Source: Cylindrotheca closterium (taxonomy: Eukaryota; Bacillariophyta; Bacillariophyceae; Bacillariales; Bacillariaceae). Taken from it: 64,000 nucleotides of DNA. The stretch spans positions 131,695 through 195,694 of the forward strand of contig CAKOGP040002180.1 of NCBI GenBank assembly GCA_933822405.4. Direction: 5' to 3'. The notes below the pieces were generated by a model, which was not told the origin of the DNA, made no database searches, and saw only the letters and a program-made list of their open reading frames with translations. Positions within the stretch are counted from its first letter, which is position 1, and the number at the start of each line of letters is the position of its first letter. A program made the position numbers and the translations under genes. Positions 1-10,689 of the stretch are shown here, one piece after another.

Positions 1-1
1 T

Positions 2-1998
2 CGCAACCTGGAACGGACGCTTAGCCCAGAGAATACTGACGTCGACGAAACTGCTTCCGCCAAAAGCACTGCAAAAACAACAGAAGAGGCTGCTACTGTT
101 GTTGACGAACTCATGGTTCGAAGCGAATATGAAAAATGGCTCGTGAAGAACGAGAAGGAAGCCGACGAAAGTCGGTATCCACAATTTCGAAAGAACTACA
201 TTCAGCAGTTTGAAAGGGATCTCAAGGAAGGCCAATTTTTCTCTCTAAACGAGTTTGGAGATTGCACGGAAGGTATGTAGCATACGAAGATGTTTCTCCT
301 TGTAGTTGGAACGACGAATCAGAGCACTCACACGACTACTGGTTTCGTCTTTGACCTTTAGCCGAAGCAAATGCCATCAGGGCAGAGCGAGCAGTGGAAG
401 AGGCCAAAATTGTTGCTGCTCAGAAAAAGGCCGAGGCAATTGCCATAATGGCAGCCAAAGCAGTCGCCGAAGCGGAGAAAATCAAGGCAGAGAAAGCACT
501 CGCCGATGCCCAAGCCAAAGCTGCTGAAAAGGAAGCAGAGGCTAAGGCCAAGGTAGAAAAGGAAGCCGCTGAAGCGAGAGCTAAAGCTAGAGTCAAAGCT
601 ACCAAAGAGAAGTCAGCATTTAAGGCTAGAGCTATAGAAGCGGCGGCGAAAGCTGCAGCAGCCAAAGCGGCAAAAGCAGCCAAGGCCCGAGCGGTAGAGG
701 GAGTAGCAAAGGATGAGTTTTCGATGGCTGAAATCAAATTTGCAGATGTACCAGAGAACATCCCAGAGTCAGTGATGGCACAAAGGTACTGGGAATCAAA
801 CATGTATACTCCATCGGTTCGAAGAGACATCTATCGTGTCCTACGTAATTCGGCGGACCTAACTGCTGGACTATCACCACAAGAAGCAACGATGCATAAA
901 AGTATATTCTCCGTCGCACTCTTGACTCGAAAGGATTCATTCGGAAATGTGAATGGCTACGCGTTTGTCAATCGCCGTGCATTGGACGGTAGTATCCACA
1001 ACAACAAGTACACTCCTTGTGATGATTATGAAGTGTTAGAAGCTATTAAGAGCGTGGGTTATCCAACAGAACACGGGATTGCACTTACGGTGGCATTCGA
1101 AAACTATCTTTCGGGAGTCGCCGGCAAATGGGGCGATAGTGATGCTGCTACTCTATCGGTCGAATTTCTTGTTGCCTTTACAAATGAGATGACCAAGCGA
1201 TTGGACGTGAACCACAGAATTCGATCGAGCAAACTATCGGAAAGTGACGTTGCTATTCTCAAGACCGAGCCATTTTCGGCATGTGTCGACATCAAAGCAT
1301 TGCAATCATATGGAACGTATACGAATGAAGAGCCGGTATGCGGGCCTTCATTGGACCGTGTACTCAGAAGAAAACGGCCCAAAACTCAAAAGAAAATCGT
1401 GGAAGCATTGGTAAGAACCCAGTTCGATGCTGATGCAATTGAAGCAAGAGAGCAAGATTCAGCAATGTTCTCCGCATCGCTTAGAAGAGATATCTACAAG
1501 GTTCTGCGGAATCCAAACAACATACTATTTGGAGCTTCTATTCCAATCAACGAAAAGACGGATGTGCTGGGAGCTGTTCTGCTTGCACGAAAGGGTGTCG
1601 ATGGTAGCTATGATACCTTTGCTTTTGCAGATCGCCAAGACTATGAAGCGATGCCAGCATATGAAAAGGAGAATTTTTTCAAACTAGACGACAGGGAGAC
1701 CGTCGAAGCTATTTCTCACATTGGCTCAGTCAATCCAGTTTCAATTGCAGTGACAGAAGCATTTGAAGCCTATCTCTCACAGCTTGTTGTTGAATGGGGA
1801 GACCGCGACGTCGCTCATTTCTCTGTGGAATTTCTTGTTGCTTTCGGACAGGAACTTTCCAAACGGCTGGATATTAACAACCGCCTCAGATCTACAAAGG
1901 TTTCTCGAGAAGAAATGTTGCTTCTTGCTACTCATCCTTTCGCCGGTTGCGTTGATCCTGCCGTCATGCAGTACTACCAAGAAGAAAATCGGGTGTAA
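2..1998 (+). CDS. 5'-partial gene: I29-like propeptide segment, Ala/Glu/Lys-rich linker, two copies of a novel ~170-aa domain
   Basis: The gene is open from the left edge, so the true start lies outside. Exons are 2..272 and 362..1998, joined in phase by a GTATGT donor and a TTTAG acceptor; the stop is TAA. The first exon reads like a cathepsin propeptide inhibitor (I29) fold: a WLVKN stretch, then NYIQQFERD and FSLNEFGD, the last like the family's N-x-F-x-D motif. No papain-type catalytic domain follows. Instead there is about 110 residues of Ala/Lys/Glu-rich, probably helical sequence, then two tandem copies of a domain beginning S-x-RRDIY-[RK]-VLRN (near nt 802 and 1465) and containing VEFLVAF and KRLD-[VI]-N-[HN]-R-[IL]-RS. 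I do not recognise that domain. It may be a regulatory or inhibitor-like protein; the I29 call is by motif only and the function is unknown. Confidence 0.75.
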
Positions 1999-2298
1999 CG
2001 GGGTCACCTTATAGCTATAAAGTACATAGCCATTTATAACGCATACATTTATTAATAGGACTAATCAAACTCCATTGAAGATGAACTATTATCATCACGA
2101 ATTATGATTTATGAATGTGGACACCGTTAGTATTAGAGCAATATTTCCTGTATCAAATGTGTACGGCACCAATTGAGAAGGAAAGTTTGAAGGTAACATG
2201 CGATGAGTGGCACAAACGATACCGAGTAATATAGAAAATAAAGAGTCACGAATTATTATATTTCTTTTCTTGTTGAAGGGTAATATAAGATAAAAGAC

Positions 2299-3324
2299 TC
2301 AAGAATAATTCTTTTTCTTGCTGCTTTTTGATTTCAACTCAGAGATAATCCCTCCAAATGCCAAGCCCAAGCCAGACCAACCCGTCAACGATAAAGAATG
2401 ACCCTTCAAGAAAATCGAAAGGAGGACGCTGAGAATCTTTCGCGTGGTTGTAATGGTGGTCACGACGAGCGGGTCAAAATGAGCGATTGTGTAGAAAATG
2501 AACGACTGGCCAACTGCACTGCAAGTGGAAAACTTGATAATCTTGCTCAGAATAACAGGGTTTGCCATAAGAAAGTCGATGCCAGTACGGAACTCTCCCA
2601 GGATGATAGTTATAAGCACAGCCGTCAGGCACATGGATAGATTGGTCCAGAACATAAAGTCATATGGCTTTGGGTGAATCCCAATTTTCTCGGTTTCAGT
2701 CTTCAACTTTTTTTGGTATCCCGCAGTGAGTCCGTCCATTACCAGAGCAATGATGATATATACGACTCCCAAAAAAGAAGACGCAGCCGTGGGTGCTTTT
2801 TTCTTGCCCATGGATACAATTGCGGTTCCAAGGATGATTGCAGCAACCTGAAGATACTGTCGCACGGAATAGGTCGAGCCTCCCAAAAGAAGTTGACCTA
2901 TCATTACCGGAGCCATCTTTCCACTCTTTGCAAGCGTTGCAACAGGAAAGCTAAGCCCGTTCGCCAGGGCCATGGACGTGAAAGCTTTGGACGATACTTG
3001 GGTGACTCCAGAGATCCCAAACATTTTGATTGGAATACCCGTAGTTTGTCCAGCTAAGCGCATGCCTATGAATCCCACAAAGAGATTAGCCAGTGCCTCT
3101 AGAACTTGGAGGAACCAAGCTTGAGTGAACCTAACGCCATCTTGCGCTTCGTAGTTGAAGACGTCTTCTTGCAGTGATCCATAATACAGAAACGAGGCGT
3201 AGATGCCACCCGCCCCTATCAGCAATTTCACATTGTCTGGTAGTCCTTTAGATGCTGTAGTGGGTGATGGAGAGAGCTTAGGATCGCCCCCTTCGACATC
3301 TGAGGTTTTTACTTTGAGTTTCAT
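2299..3324 (-). CDS. UAA/nucleotide-sugar transporter, SLC35B1 (HUT1)-like
   Basis: Single-exon gene of 341 aa. It has about ten hydrophobic segments and resembles the UAA transporter family (SLC35B1/HUT1), ER membrane antiporters moving UDP-sugars or ATP/ADP. Supporting stretches are GGIYASFLYYG with QEDVF near the N-terminus, the central ALVMDGLTAGYQ, and the C-terminal TTTRKILSVLLSIFLKGHSL. Length is normal for the family (about 320-350). The tail is lysine-rich (KSSKKKNYS) but lacks a canonical KKXX signal at -3/-4, so ER retrieval is only plausible. The start at 3324 is the first in-frame ATG and leaves a 40-residue cytosolic N-terminus. Substrate cannot be decided from sequence. It is divergently oriented from the ABC-F gene at 3584, with about 260 bp between starts. 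Confidence 0.85.
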   Translation of the reverse strand: MKLKVKTSDVEGGDPKLSPSPTTASKGLPDNVKLLIGAGGIYASFLYYGSLQEDVFNYEAQDGVRFTQAWFLQVLEALANLFVGFIGMRLAGQTTGIPIKMFGISGVTQVSSKAFTSMALANGLSFPVATLAKSGKMAPVMIGQLLLGGSTYSVRQYLQVAAIILGTAIVSMGKKKAPTAASSFLGVVYIIIALVMDGLTAGYQKKLKTETEKIGIHPKPYDFMFWTNLSMCLTAVLITIILGEFRTGIDFLMANPVILSKIIKFSTCSAVGQSFIFYTIAHFDPLVVTTITTTRKILSVLLSIFLKGHSLSLTGWSGLGLAFGGIISELKSKSSKKKNYS

Positions 3325-3583
3325 TGCCCGGGCAACCTTCCATTCGTTGATGAAACAATGACAGCAACAGAGTTTTTGAATATTTTGAAAATTTGAGTAG
3401 CCGACTCATCCGAGCCTATGTTTTCGTCTGAGCTTCGTTTCCCAAAATTCAATCCACAAGCACCATCTATAATATCTGTTGTTATTCCTCCATATCATCT
3501 ATTGCATCCCCTCTTCCCTGTTATTATTAAGTTGTCTTTACTCCAGAGGCTTTCTATATTCATCAAAAGGGATAATAGATACG

Positions 3584-6334
3584 ATGGACAACGAAAAGAT
3601 TGTCGCTTCGGCTCTAGAAAGCGCAATCCCCCCATCGGAAGAGCACATTGACGAGGATACACATGAATATATCTCATCTATACTATCCGAGGACCCCTTT
3701 GATGAAGACACACGTGAAGCTGTTCGTGAACTGATTTTGTCAGCAACGGAAGATAATGATCAAGTGGATGGAGTTGCGCTATGCCAATCGCTGTTCGAGC
3801 TCCTCGATCTGGGGAAGGAAAGTGGCTCGGGCCCTGATGGAAAAGGCGAAAATGCGGAACCTGAACTCCGAATGCTAGGCGAATCTGTGACAATGAAAAA
3901 ACAGGATGTCCAAACATTTGCTTCTGGGCTCAGGGCCAAAACAGACAGCGGAGTTGAACTAGAGGAATCAGCAATCGCATCCTTTTATGCAAACATGATT
4001 GATCCTAATGCTTCCGAGGCTGCAATATCCGAGCGTGATCGCCGTAAGGCAAGACAGAAAGAGATGCGTATTGAAATGGAGGAGGAAGAGCGTCAACGAG
4101 CCATCAAGGAGGCGATGGATATGTTCCAGGACAATGGTGAAGACGACAACGAATCTTTGATGGAGAAGGCCCAACAAGACAACATGCAAGATGTCCACTT
4201 GAAGAACTTTGATCTGCCAAATCTGCGAGGTGGTGGGCCGAATCTCCTCCAAAACGCAAGCTTGACTCTAGCACGGGGGCGCAGATTCGGGCTAATGGGA
4301 AGAAATGGATGCGGAAAGGTAAGCATTGTTTAGACTAGATCGCATGTATGAATACTGCTCTGAGAGAATATCTCACCCGTTTTTCGTTCTCTGAACTTAC
4401 CAATGGAAACAGACTACATTCTTGACATTCTTGGCGAAACGACAAATTGCTGATGCCATCCCCAAGAACATGAATATGCTATTGGTGCGCCAAGAGATTT
4501 TTGGTAATGAATTGTCAGCTGTCGAGACTGTCCTGAAAAGTGATGTGAAGCGGGAGTCTGTCAAGCGATACATTGAATGGCTTGAAAAAGAGCTCGACAA
4601 GCTTGATAACCCTGAGAAGTATGCTGAAGAAGAAAAGAACGATGAGGGGGCAGCAGAAGCCAAAACTGCATCAGAAAAGAAGAAAGAGTCGAAGGGAAAG
4701 CAAAAGTTGCGGGATCGGAAGAAGCAAGGCGCTCAGCAAAAGGCCAAGAAGGCTGTTGCATCTGTTTCGAAGGTGAAGGAGTCCAAGGAAGAAAGGAGAA
4801 AGCAATTGAACCTGAAATTGATCCAAGCACACACTCGATTGGGAGAAATCGAGGCAGAGGAGGGTGGTGATCCCGAGCCCCGAGCGAGAAAGGTTCTGGC
4901 TGGACTTGGATTCTCCGTGGAGATGCAAGATAAGCCAACCCAAGCGCTCTCCGGAGGATGGAGAATGCGTGTTTCGTTGTCTTGTGCTTTGTTTGCCAGC
5001 CCCGCGCTGCTATTGTTGGATGAACCGACAAATCATTTGGATTTGGAGGCTGTTCTTTGGCTCGAAAGATACCTGACAAAGGATTTCAAGGGTACACTGG
5101 TTGTTGTTTCGCACGATCGCCATTTCTTGAACGAAGTTGTTACTGACGTGGTCCATTTTCACAAGGATACCTTGACGACGTACCGTGGAGACATTTCAAA
5201 CTTTGAAGCTGTCCGTGCGGATGACAAGTTGCGCCAGGAACGCCTCCGAGAACAGCAGGAAGCAAAGCGAGCCCACTTGCAAAAGTACATTGATCTTCAT
5301 GCTCAAGCTGGGGAGAACGGCCCGAAGGCCTCTCGCCAGAGAAAGTCGAAGATGAAGAAGCTGGACAAACTTGGTGTCATGTCACAGGATGGAAAGAAAT
5401 GGAAAGCGAGCGACGGTGTTGATGCCGAAGAAGTAAGTTCCTTGCGATGTGCTGCATTTGAATGAATCCAACAATCGGTTAGCTCATCGATTTGTGCCTT
5501 CTTTCTGTTGAAAGGTCGAGGAAGTGGAAGAAGAAGAAGACGTGACTTTGATATTCCCTGATCCTGGTTCCTTTGACAAGGATATTATTCGACTAGATCA
5601 AGTGAATTTTGGCTACTCTGCTGAAGATGTCCTACTACAAAATGTGGATCTTACCGTGAACATGAAATCCAGAATTGCTCTTCTCGGGCGAAACGGATGC
5701 GGAAAGTCCACCTTGATAAAACTCACAGTTGGCGGGCTGGAACCATTGTCAGGTGCAGTCAGGATTGACCCTCGAGCGAAAATCGAATACTTGGCACAGC
5801 ACCAACTTGAACAATTGGATCCAGATGGTACCCCAGTAAGTTGTTCTCGTATGAAGTCTTACACCTCTCTCGCCTTGCAAATGTCTAAATTTTTTTTATA
5901 TTTACCAGTTGCAAACAATGGTTGACCGCTATCCAGGAAACCGGAGTAACACTCACATAGGAGAACTTCGACGTTACCTTGCCAACTTTGGACTGGGAGG
6001 CGAGATCTTACCAAACCAGAAGATTCATACCATGTCTGGAGGACAAAAGTGTCGACTCTGTTTGGCTTGTGCCATGTACCGAAAGCCGCACCTATTGATT
6101 CTGGATGAACCTACAAATCACTTGGATTTGGAAACAACTGAGGCCTTAATCGAAGCAATTCGCGGATTCAATGGTGGGGTGCTACTTGTCAGTCACGACC
6201 AGCACTTGTTGACGAGCGTGTGTGATGACCTTTTAGTGGTCGAGAAGCGTCGACTTGGAATCCTCCGAGATGGGAATTCCAACAAAGATGCCTTTGAAGC
6301 ATACAAGCGAGCCGTTGTGGCTGGGAAACGGTAG
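3584..6334 (+). CDS. ABCF3: ABC-F family ATPase, ABCF3/GCN20-like
   Basis: Four exons (3584..4318, 4413..5432, 5515..5835, 5909..6334), all phase 0 with GT-AG borders, give about 833 aa. Two ABC cassettes and no membrane segments define ABC-F, soluble ATPases acting on ribosomes. The first Walker A (GRNGCGKTTFL) is split exactly by intron 1. The first signature is LSGGWRMR and Walker B is LLLLDEPTNHLD. The second cassette has GRNGCGKSTL, MSGGQKCR and LILDEPTNHLD. The roughly 210-residue N-terminal extension before the first cassette and the order of parts fit ABCF3/GCN20, which in yeast works with GCN1 in GCN2 signalling. The insert after the first Walker A is unusually long and Lys/Glu-rich. 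The start at 3584 is preferred over upstream in-frame codons because MDNEKIVASALES looks like a soluble N-terminus, whereas the upstream extension is hydrophobic UTR-like sequence. Confidence 0.92.
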
Positions 6335-6414
6335 ACGCTAGCTACGGAAGAACAATTAAAAGTCTTGTTGAGCTTTATACCATGATTTTGCTCCAATTAA
6401 CAGCATTAGAAACG

Positions 6415-9176
6415 TTAGGAGGGAGGCCGATAGCCCGTTGTCGGGGCACTGTTGGCACTCGGAGCTGGTGCATTGCTCCTGGCCGTGCCAGCATTGTAAC
6501 CCGCACTACCACTAGTCTCATAAGCGGCATTGTTGCTGTAAGCATTACGGCTATTGTCATATGTATTCCCCGTGTTGCCGTAAGCGTTGTTGCTCTGACC
6601 TTCGAACATCGGAAATTCAGGGTCGTCTTCGTACTTTTCATTATCGGGGTTGAAAAGGACAAGACCAACAAAGATCGCGCCAATCTCGTAAATATTGATA
6701 TTCTTCACCAGCAAGCTCTGTTTTGTCCTCAAGTATGTCACGCTTCGAGGTGGTCCGATGAACTGAACGTCGGATAATTGGTAGTACAAATACCTATGAC
6801 AATCAAAGCAAATAGTGTGAGCGCAAGCACATGACAACGTTGGGAAGATACACTTGTTTCTTTTCTTAAAAAACGACTTGCATTTCAGCGTCTCGGTCGA
6901 TCAACGGGCCTGCGGTCTCAAATTCGAAGCCTTCGACATATTTCCACGGCAAGGACTTGTACTTGACAGACTTCCCGGTTAATCCCTTGGTGTCCACAAC
7001 GATCATCCTTCTATTGGTGTACACGTCAATATCTCGTCCAGATTGGAATGCTTTCAGCACTTTTTCTTCATCGAGTAGTAGACATGGATCGGTGCGGAGT
7101 TTATTTTCCACTTCTACTTTGTCAATTTCCCAGGAATTTCCGAGGATTCCGAAACTACTGGCTTTTATGGGATTTGCTTCACGGCTGCCGCTATTGTAAT
7201 TCTTGAATCCCAAATCCACTTTTCTGTCGCCAGGTTGTCCAATGATCAATGCCGACAAGAATCGATTGATTTGGGCAATGTCGCATCGTCCAGTTCGGAA
7301 ATCCATGTCAACTTTAGCAATGTGCCATCTGTTCTTTGTGTACAGGTTCAGTTTCGTATCCGTATCCCAGTGTCCTGCAGTCTCCACCGACCATGCCCGG
7401 ATTGACTTGTATGGGATGCTAGTGTATTCGACTTTGTGCCCAGTCAGACCTTGCACATCCACTGTCATGATACGGAGATTGGTAAAGAGGGACATGTCAC
7501 GCCCAGCCTTGAATGCCAACAGGACCCGTTCATCCTCCAGAAGAATCGGCGTGCCAGCGTGCAAGGCTTGATCGACCACAGATGCATCGATTTCACTTTG
7601 ATCGGACCCAACATACTCCAGCATCTTTCCAAACATGGACGTCGGTCGGCTGTAATTGGAACCAGTTGACATTGGAATAGGTGTTCCAACTTCCATTTTG
7701 TTGATCAAAAGCAATCGCCGTGACATGTAGTAGTTCAGAGCATTTATGTCGACAAGGTTCTTGTTGAAATCAAGTTCACTGAATTAAAAGATCAATTTTG
7801 GCAATGTAAGACTTGGGACCAAGTTAAAAATCATTATGCAAACGATTTGACGAGACTTACAAGAACGACTTCCATGGACGGGGTGGAACTGGTGGCCTAT
7901 CATCACCACCTGCTTCGCCAGGATAGAATGCCATTTCGGTGTAGAAACCGATTTCAGAGTCCCAGTCTAGGTACTTGCCGCTCGACGTGGCCGAATGAGC
8001 CACAATGCTTCTCCACGGCAACGAAGTATACTCCACTTGCTTCCCCACTAGACCTTTTGGATCAATAACAATGACTCGCAAGTTTGTAAACATGGTAATA
8101 TCTCGATGGCCCTTGAATGCCATTTCCACTTGTTCTCGCTCCATCAAGAGTGGTGGGTCTTGATGATACTGTCGGTTCATCTCGACCGCATCCAAAGGGC
8201 GTTGGTTGTCCCGAAACCACCAAAATCCCTTTTGATCCACATGGGATTCTTTCAAGTCCAAATCGGCAAATGGGGCTGGTACATTTCCCAGTTCTCCCAA
8301 CAAGACATGGTTGCACATGGCCTTTTGAATGGCAAACAGATTGCACTGAGTTTTGCGAAAGTCTTGTTCAATGTATTCCATTCGTAGAATGTTGGTGTAC
8401 AGTCTCATTTCCACATCGCGGTCCATAAAGGCACCAGCCGTTTGTACTGAAAATGCCTTGATACTACTCCAAAGAATAGAGATGAATTCAATCTTCATTC
8501 CGTATATCCCTTGAACATCCACCAACAGCACACGATAGTTCGTCAAGGCAGTATAATCACGACCACTCTTGAAGATTAGTTCGATCCGTTCGTTCGCCAA
8601 TAGAACTGGCATCGTGGTCTTGAAGATTTCCTCGGCCTCCATGGCATCAATTTGTTTGGCATTATCACTAATCAAATCCCAAAATTTGCCTGCCTTGCTC
8701 TCCTTTTGATCCATCTTGGGAGGCGTCGAATCAATTTTATCCTGCAGCTCTGGGTTCTCTGCTTTGACCACAAAATCCATCACCTTGGAATTCAAGAATT
8801 GCTGAAGTTGATAAATGTCTACATTGGCTGTTGCGAAATCAATTGACGCCTTGGGAACTCCGGTTGACCAAACTGTCACTTGAACATCCCCATCAAACTT
8901 TCCGGCTGTCTCAACCTTGAAGGCTTGGATCGAAGCGTAAGGAATGCTCTGGTAATTCTTGCGCTTGCTACCCACGCCCTTGCCATCTTTGATTAGAATC
9001 CGGTGGCTGGTAAAGTATTCCTTGTCACGGCCAATTCCACCGCGATCTCGAAAGGCCAGCTCCACGCGTTCGTCCTTGTGGAGGAGAAGAGGATACTTCT
9101 CACGAACCTTGCGTTCTTCCTCTCCCGCGTCTTGCTGATAGGCATTGTCAAAGATGAAATCGTAAACGACTCCCAT
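6415..9176 (-). CDS. Multi-repeat bacterial-PH (bPH) domain protein, possibly frameshifted near its 3' end
   Basis: Exon 1 is 9176..7861 (GTAAGT donor) and joins in phase 2 to exon 2 starting at 7778 (TTCAG acceptor). The last exon is about 6793..6415. The protein consists of about five repeats of roughly 130-150 residues, each with a pattern such as DERVELAF-(x)n-TNxR-[IV]-[IL]-[VL], a K-x-x-x-YxS-[IL]-P-W-like strand and an AFSVQTAG-like strand. This matches bacterial-type PH domains (PF08000-like). Such repeat proteins are thought to bind lipid or protein surfaces, but no enzyme function is implied. The C-terminus is an Asn/Ala/Tyr/Ser-rich low-complexity tail. The junction of exon 2 with the last exon is a problem: frame 2 hits TAA at about 6866 after a run of six T, described in the findings. 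An alternative model would be two shorter genes. Confidence 0.7.
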
Positions 9177-9370
9177 GGTGTAGTGTTGGTAGGAATGGAC
9201 AGGACTTGTCGTGGATGTACCTACAGTAGGGGTCTGGTGTATACTATGAGTGTATTAATACTTGTGTTGGCTAGACCTTGGGAGTCGGAATGAATCTTTC
9301 GGAGACTTCGTTTCTCAACTGACAGACACGCGGAAATAATTGTCAAAAATGTCCGTGATATTAATTTTAA

Positions 9371-9747
9371 CAGAACATCCGCCAGTCACGGAAAGACGAG
9401 TCACGTGAAAAAACCAACTTTCGACCTTAGCCCATTTTTAATATACCGTATGACCATTTTCATCATAACAACCAATCAGACGTCTTCCTATGACCCTTTG
9501 GGCCCACTGTATAGGGTCAATTGCTTGGTATGTACCTAGGTTCGACCAGTGGCACAAGAATAGGCTATTGGTAGCACTTAGATGCTAAAAAGTGACTTTT
9601 GTGCCATTTTGTTTCGTCTTATTAGAGGACGGCAATGAGGATTGGTGAGCTACAAACCTGCAGCTAGCTCAAAAGTGTCCTATTGGTGATATAGATGGGC
9701 AGTGGGGACTTTCACACTAGGCTAGAGGGACATGCCAACTCGAACAG
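9371..9747 (+). repeat. Left terminal inverted repeat arm
   Basis: Reverse complement of 10154..10537 with scattered mismatches and small gaps. It holds a TCACGTGA palindrome near 9409 that the other arm lacks. Confidence 0.8.
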
Positions 9748-10153
9748 ATGCGGTGTATTTTCAATGAAATGTTAATTCTGCATCCAACACAAAACACCTC
9801 CATCTAGTATTGCAAGTGGAATGATAGTTATCAACGATTATAAGTTTGTCCTCTAATAGTTAGTAGCACCGATGGTAGTGTTGCTGAAGGGATTGTACAA
9901 ATACATGGAAGGTATCAGGATGCATCTGCGTCGTGACTTTTTCTTGAACTCTGAGGCCAAACTCTCCAGTGATGCAAATGTGACCTCCTGTATTGTTTCC
10001 ACCTATGGACACAAATCTATTTGCTTTCATACTATCTATACGAGCATAAGAGATCATCGTCACCTATCTTGTTGCCATGATAGTCGTCCTTCAATAAGAC
10101 CCACACAAAAATGGCATGAAATTGTATTTTGTTGCTCCCAAACGAAGCCGCCT

Positions 10154-10537
10154 CTGTTCGAGTTGGCATGCCCCTCTAGCCTAGTGTGAAAGTCCCCACT
10201 GCCCATCTATATCACCAATAGGACACTTTTGAGCTAGCCGCAGGTTTGTAGCTCACCAATCCTCATTGCCGTCCTCTAATAAGACGAAACAAAATGGCAC
10301 AAAAGTCACTTTTTAGCATCTAAGTGCTACCAATAGCCTATTCTTGTGCCACTGATCGAACCTAGGTACATACCAAGCAATTGACCCTATACAGTGGGCC
10401 CAAAGGGTCATAGGAAGACGTCTGATTGGTTGTTATGATAAAAATGGTCATATATTAAAAATGGGCTAAGGTCGAAAGTTGGTGTTTTCACCATTTCTCC
10501 ACCTTCCATTTCGCCGTGACTGGCGGCGGATGTTCTG
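10154..10537 (-). repeat. Right terminal inverted repeat arm
   Basis: Pairs with 9371..9747. It is slightly longer because of extra bases between the AACACC segment and the outermost GCCGTGACTGGCGG segment. Confidence 0.8.
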
Positions 10538-10689
10538 TAAAAAATACATGAGAAATGTCCGAACCATTTGGGCTACAGTATTGGATACGCTGTAATAAGA
10601 CACGACTGATGCTGCCAGTATACTCTTTTATTAATATCACCACAGTAGTATTAATAAGCTTCGTTGGAACTATACCACTACTAGTATGG

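Larger units (their letters stand above)
9371..10537. mobile_element. Non-autonomous DNA transposon with ~380-bp terminal inverted repeats
   Basis: The left arm (9371..about 9747) is the near-perfect reverse complement of the right arm (about 10154..10537). Both ends begin CAGAACATCCGCC. Matching internal landmarks include the stretch around TGGGCCCA and the paired CTAGCCTAGTGTGAAAG text. The two arms differ by small indels, the largest near the outer ends, where the right arm has extra bases. Flanking bases TAA (9368-9370) and TAA (10538-10540) could be a 3-bp target-site duplication as in PIF/Harbinger elements (TWA), but three bases are weak evidence. The roughly 406-bp centre holds no convincing ORF, so the copy cannot encode its own transposase. 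It lies between two genes and interrupts neither. Confidence 0.8.

Noticed and set aside
9872..10189. 105-aa ORF in the centre of the transposon
   Set aside because: It runs into the inverted repeat arm and shows no transposase motif.
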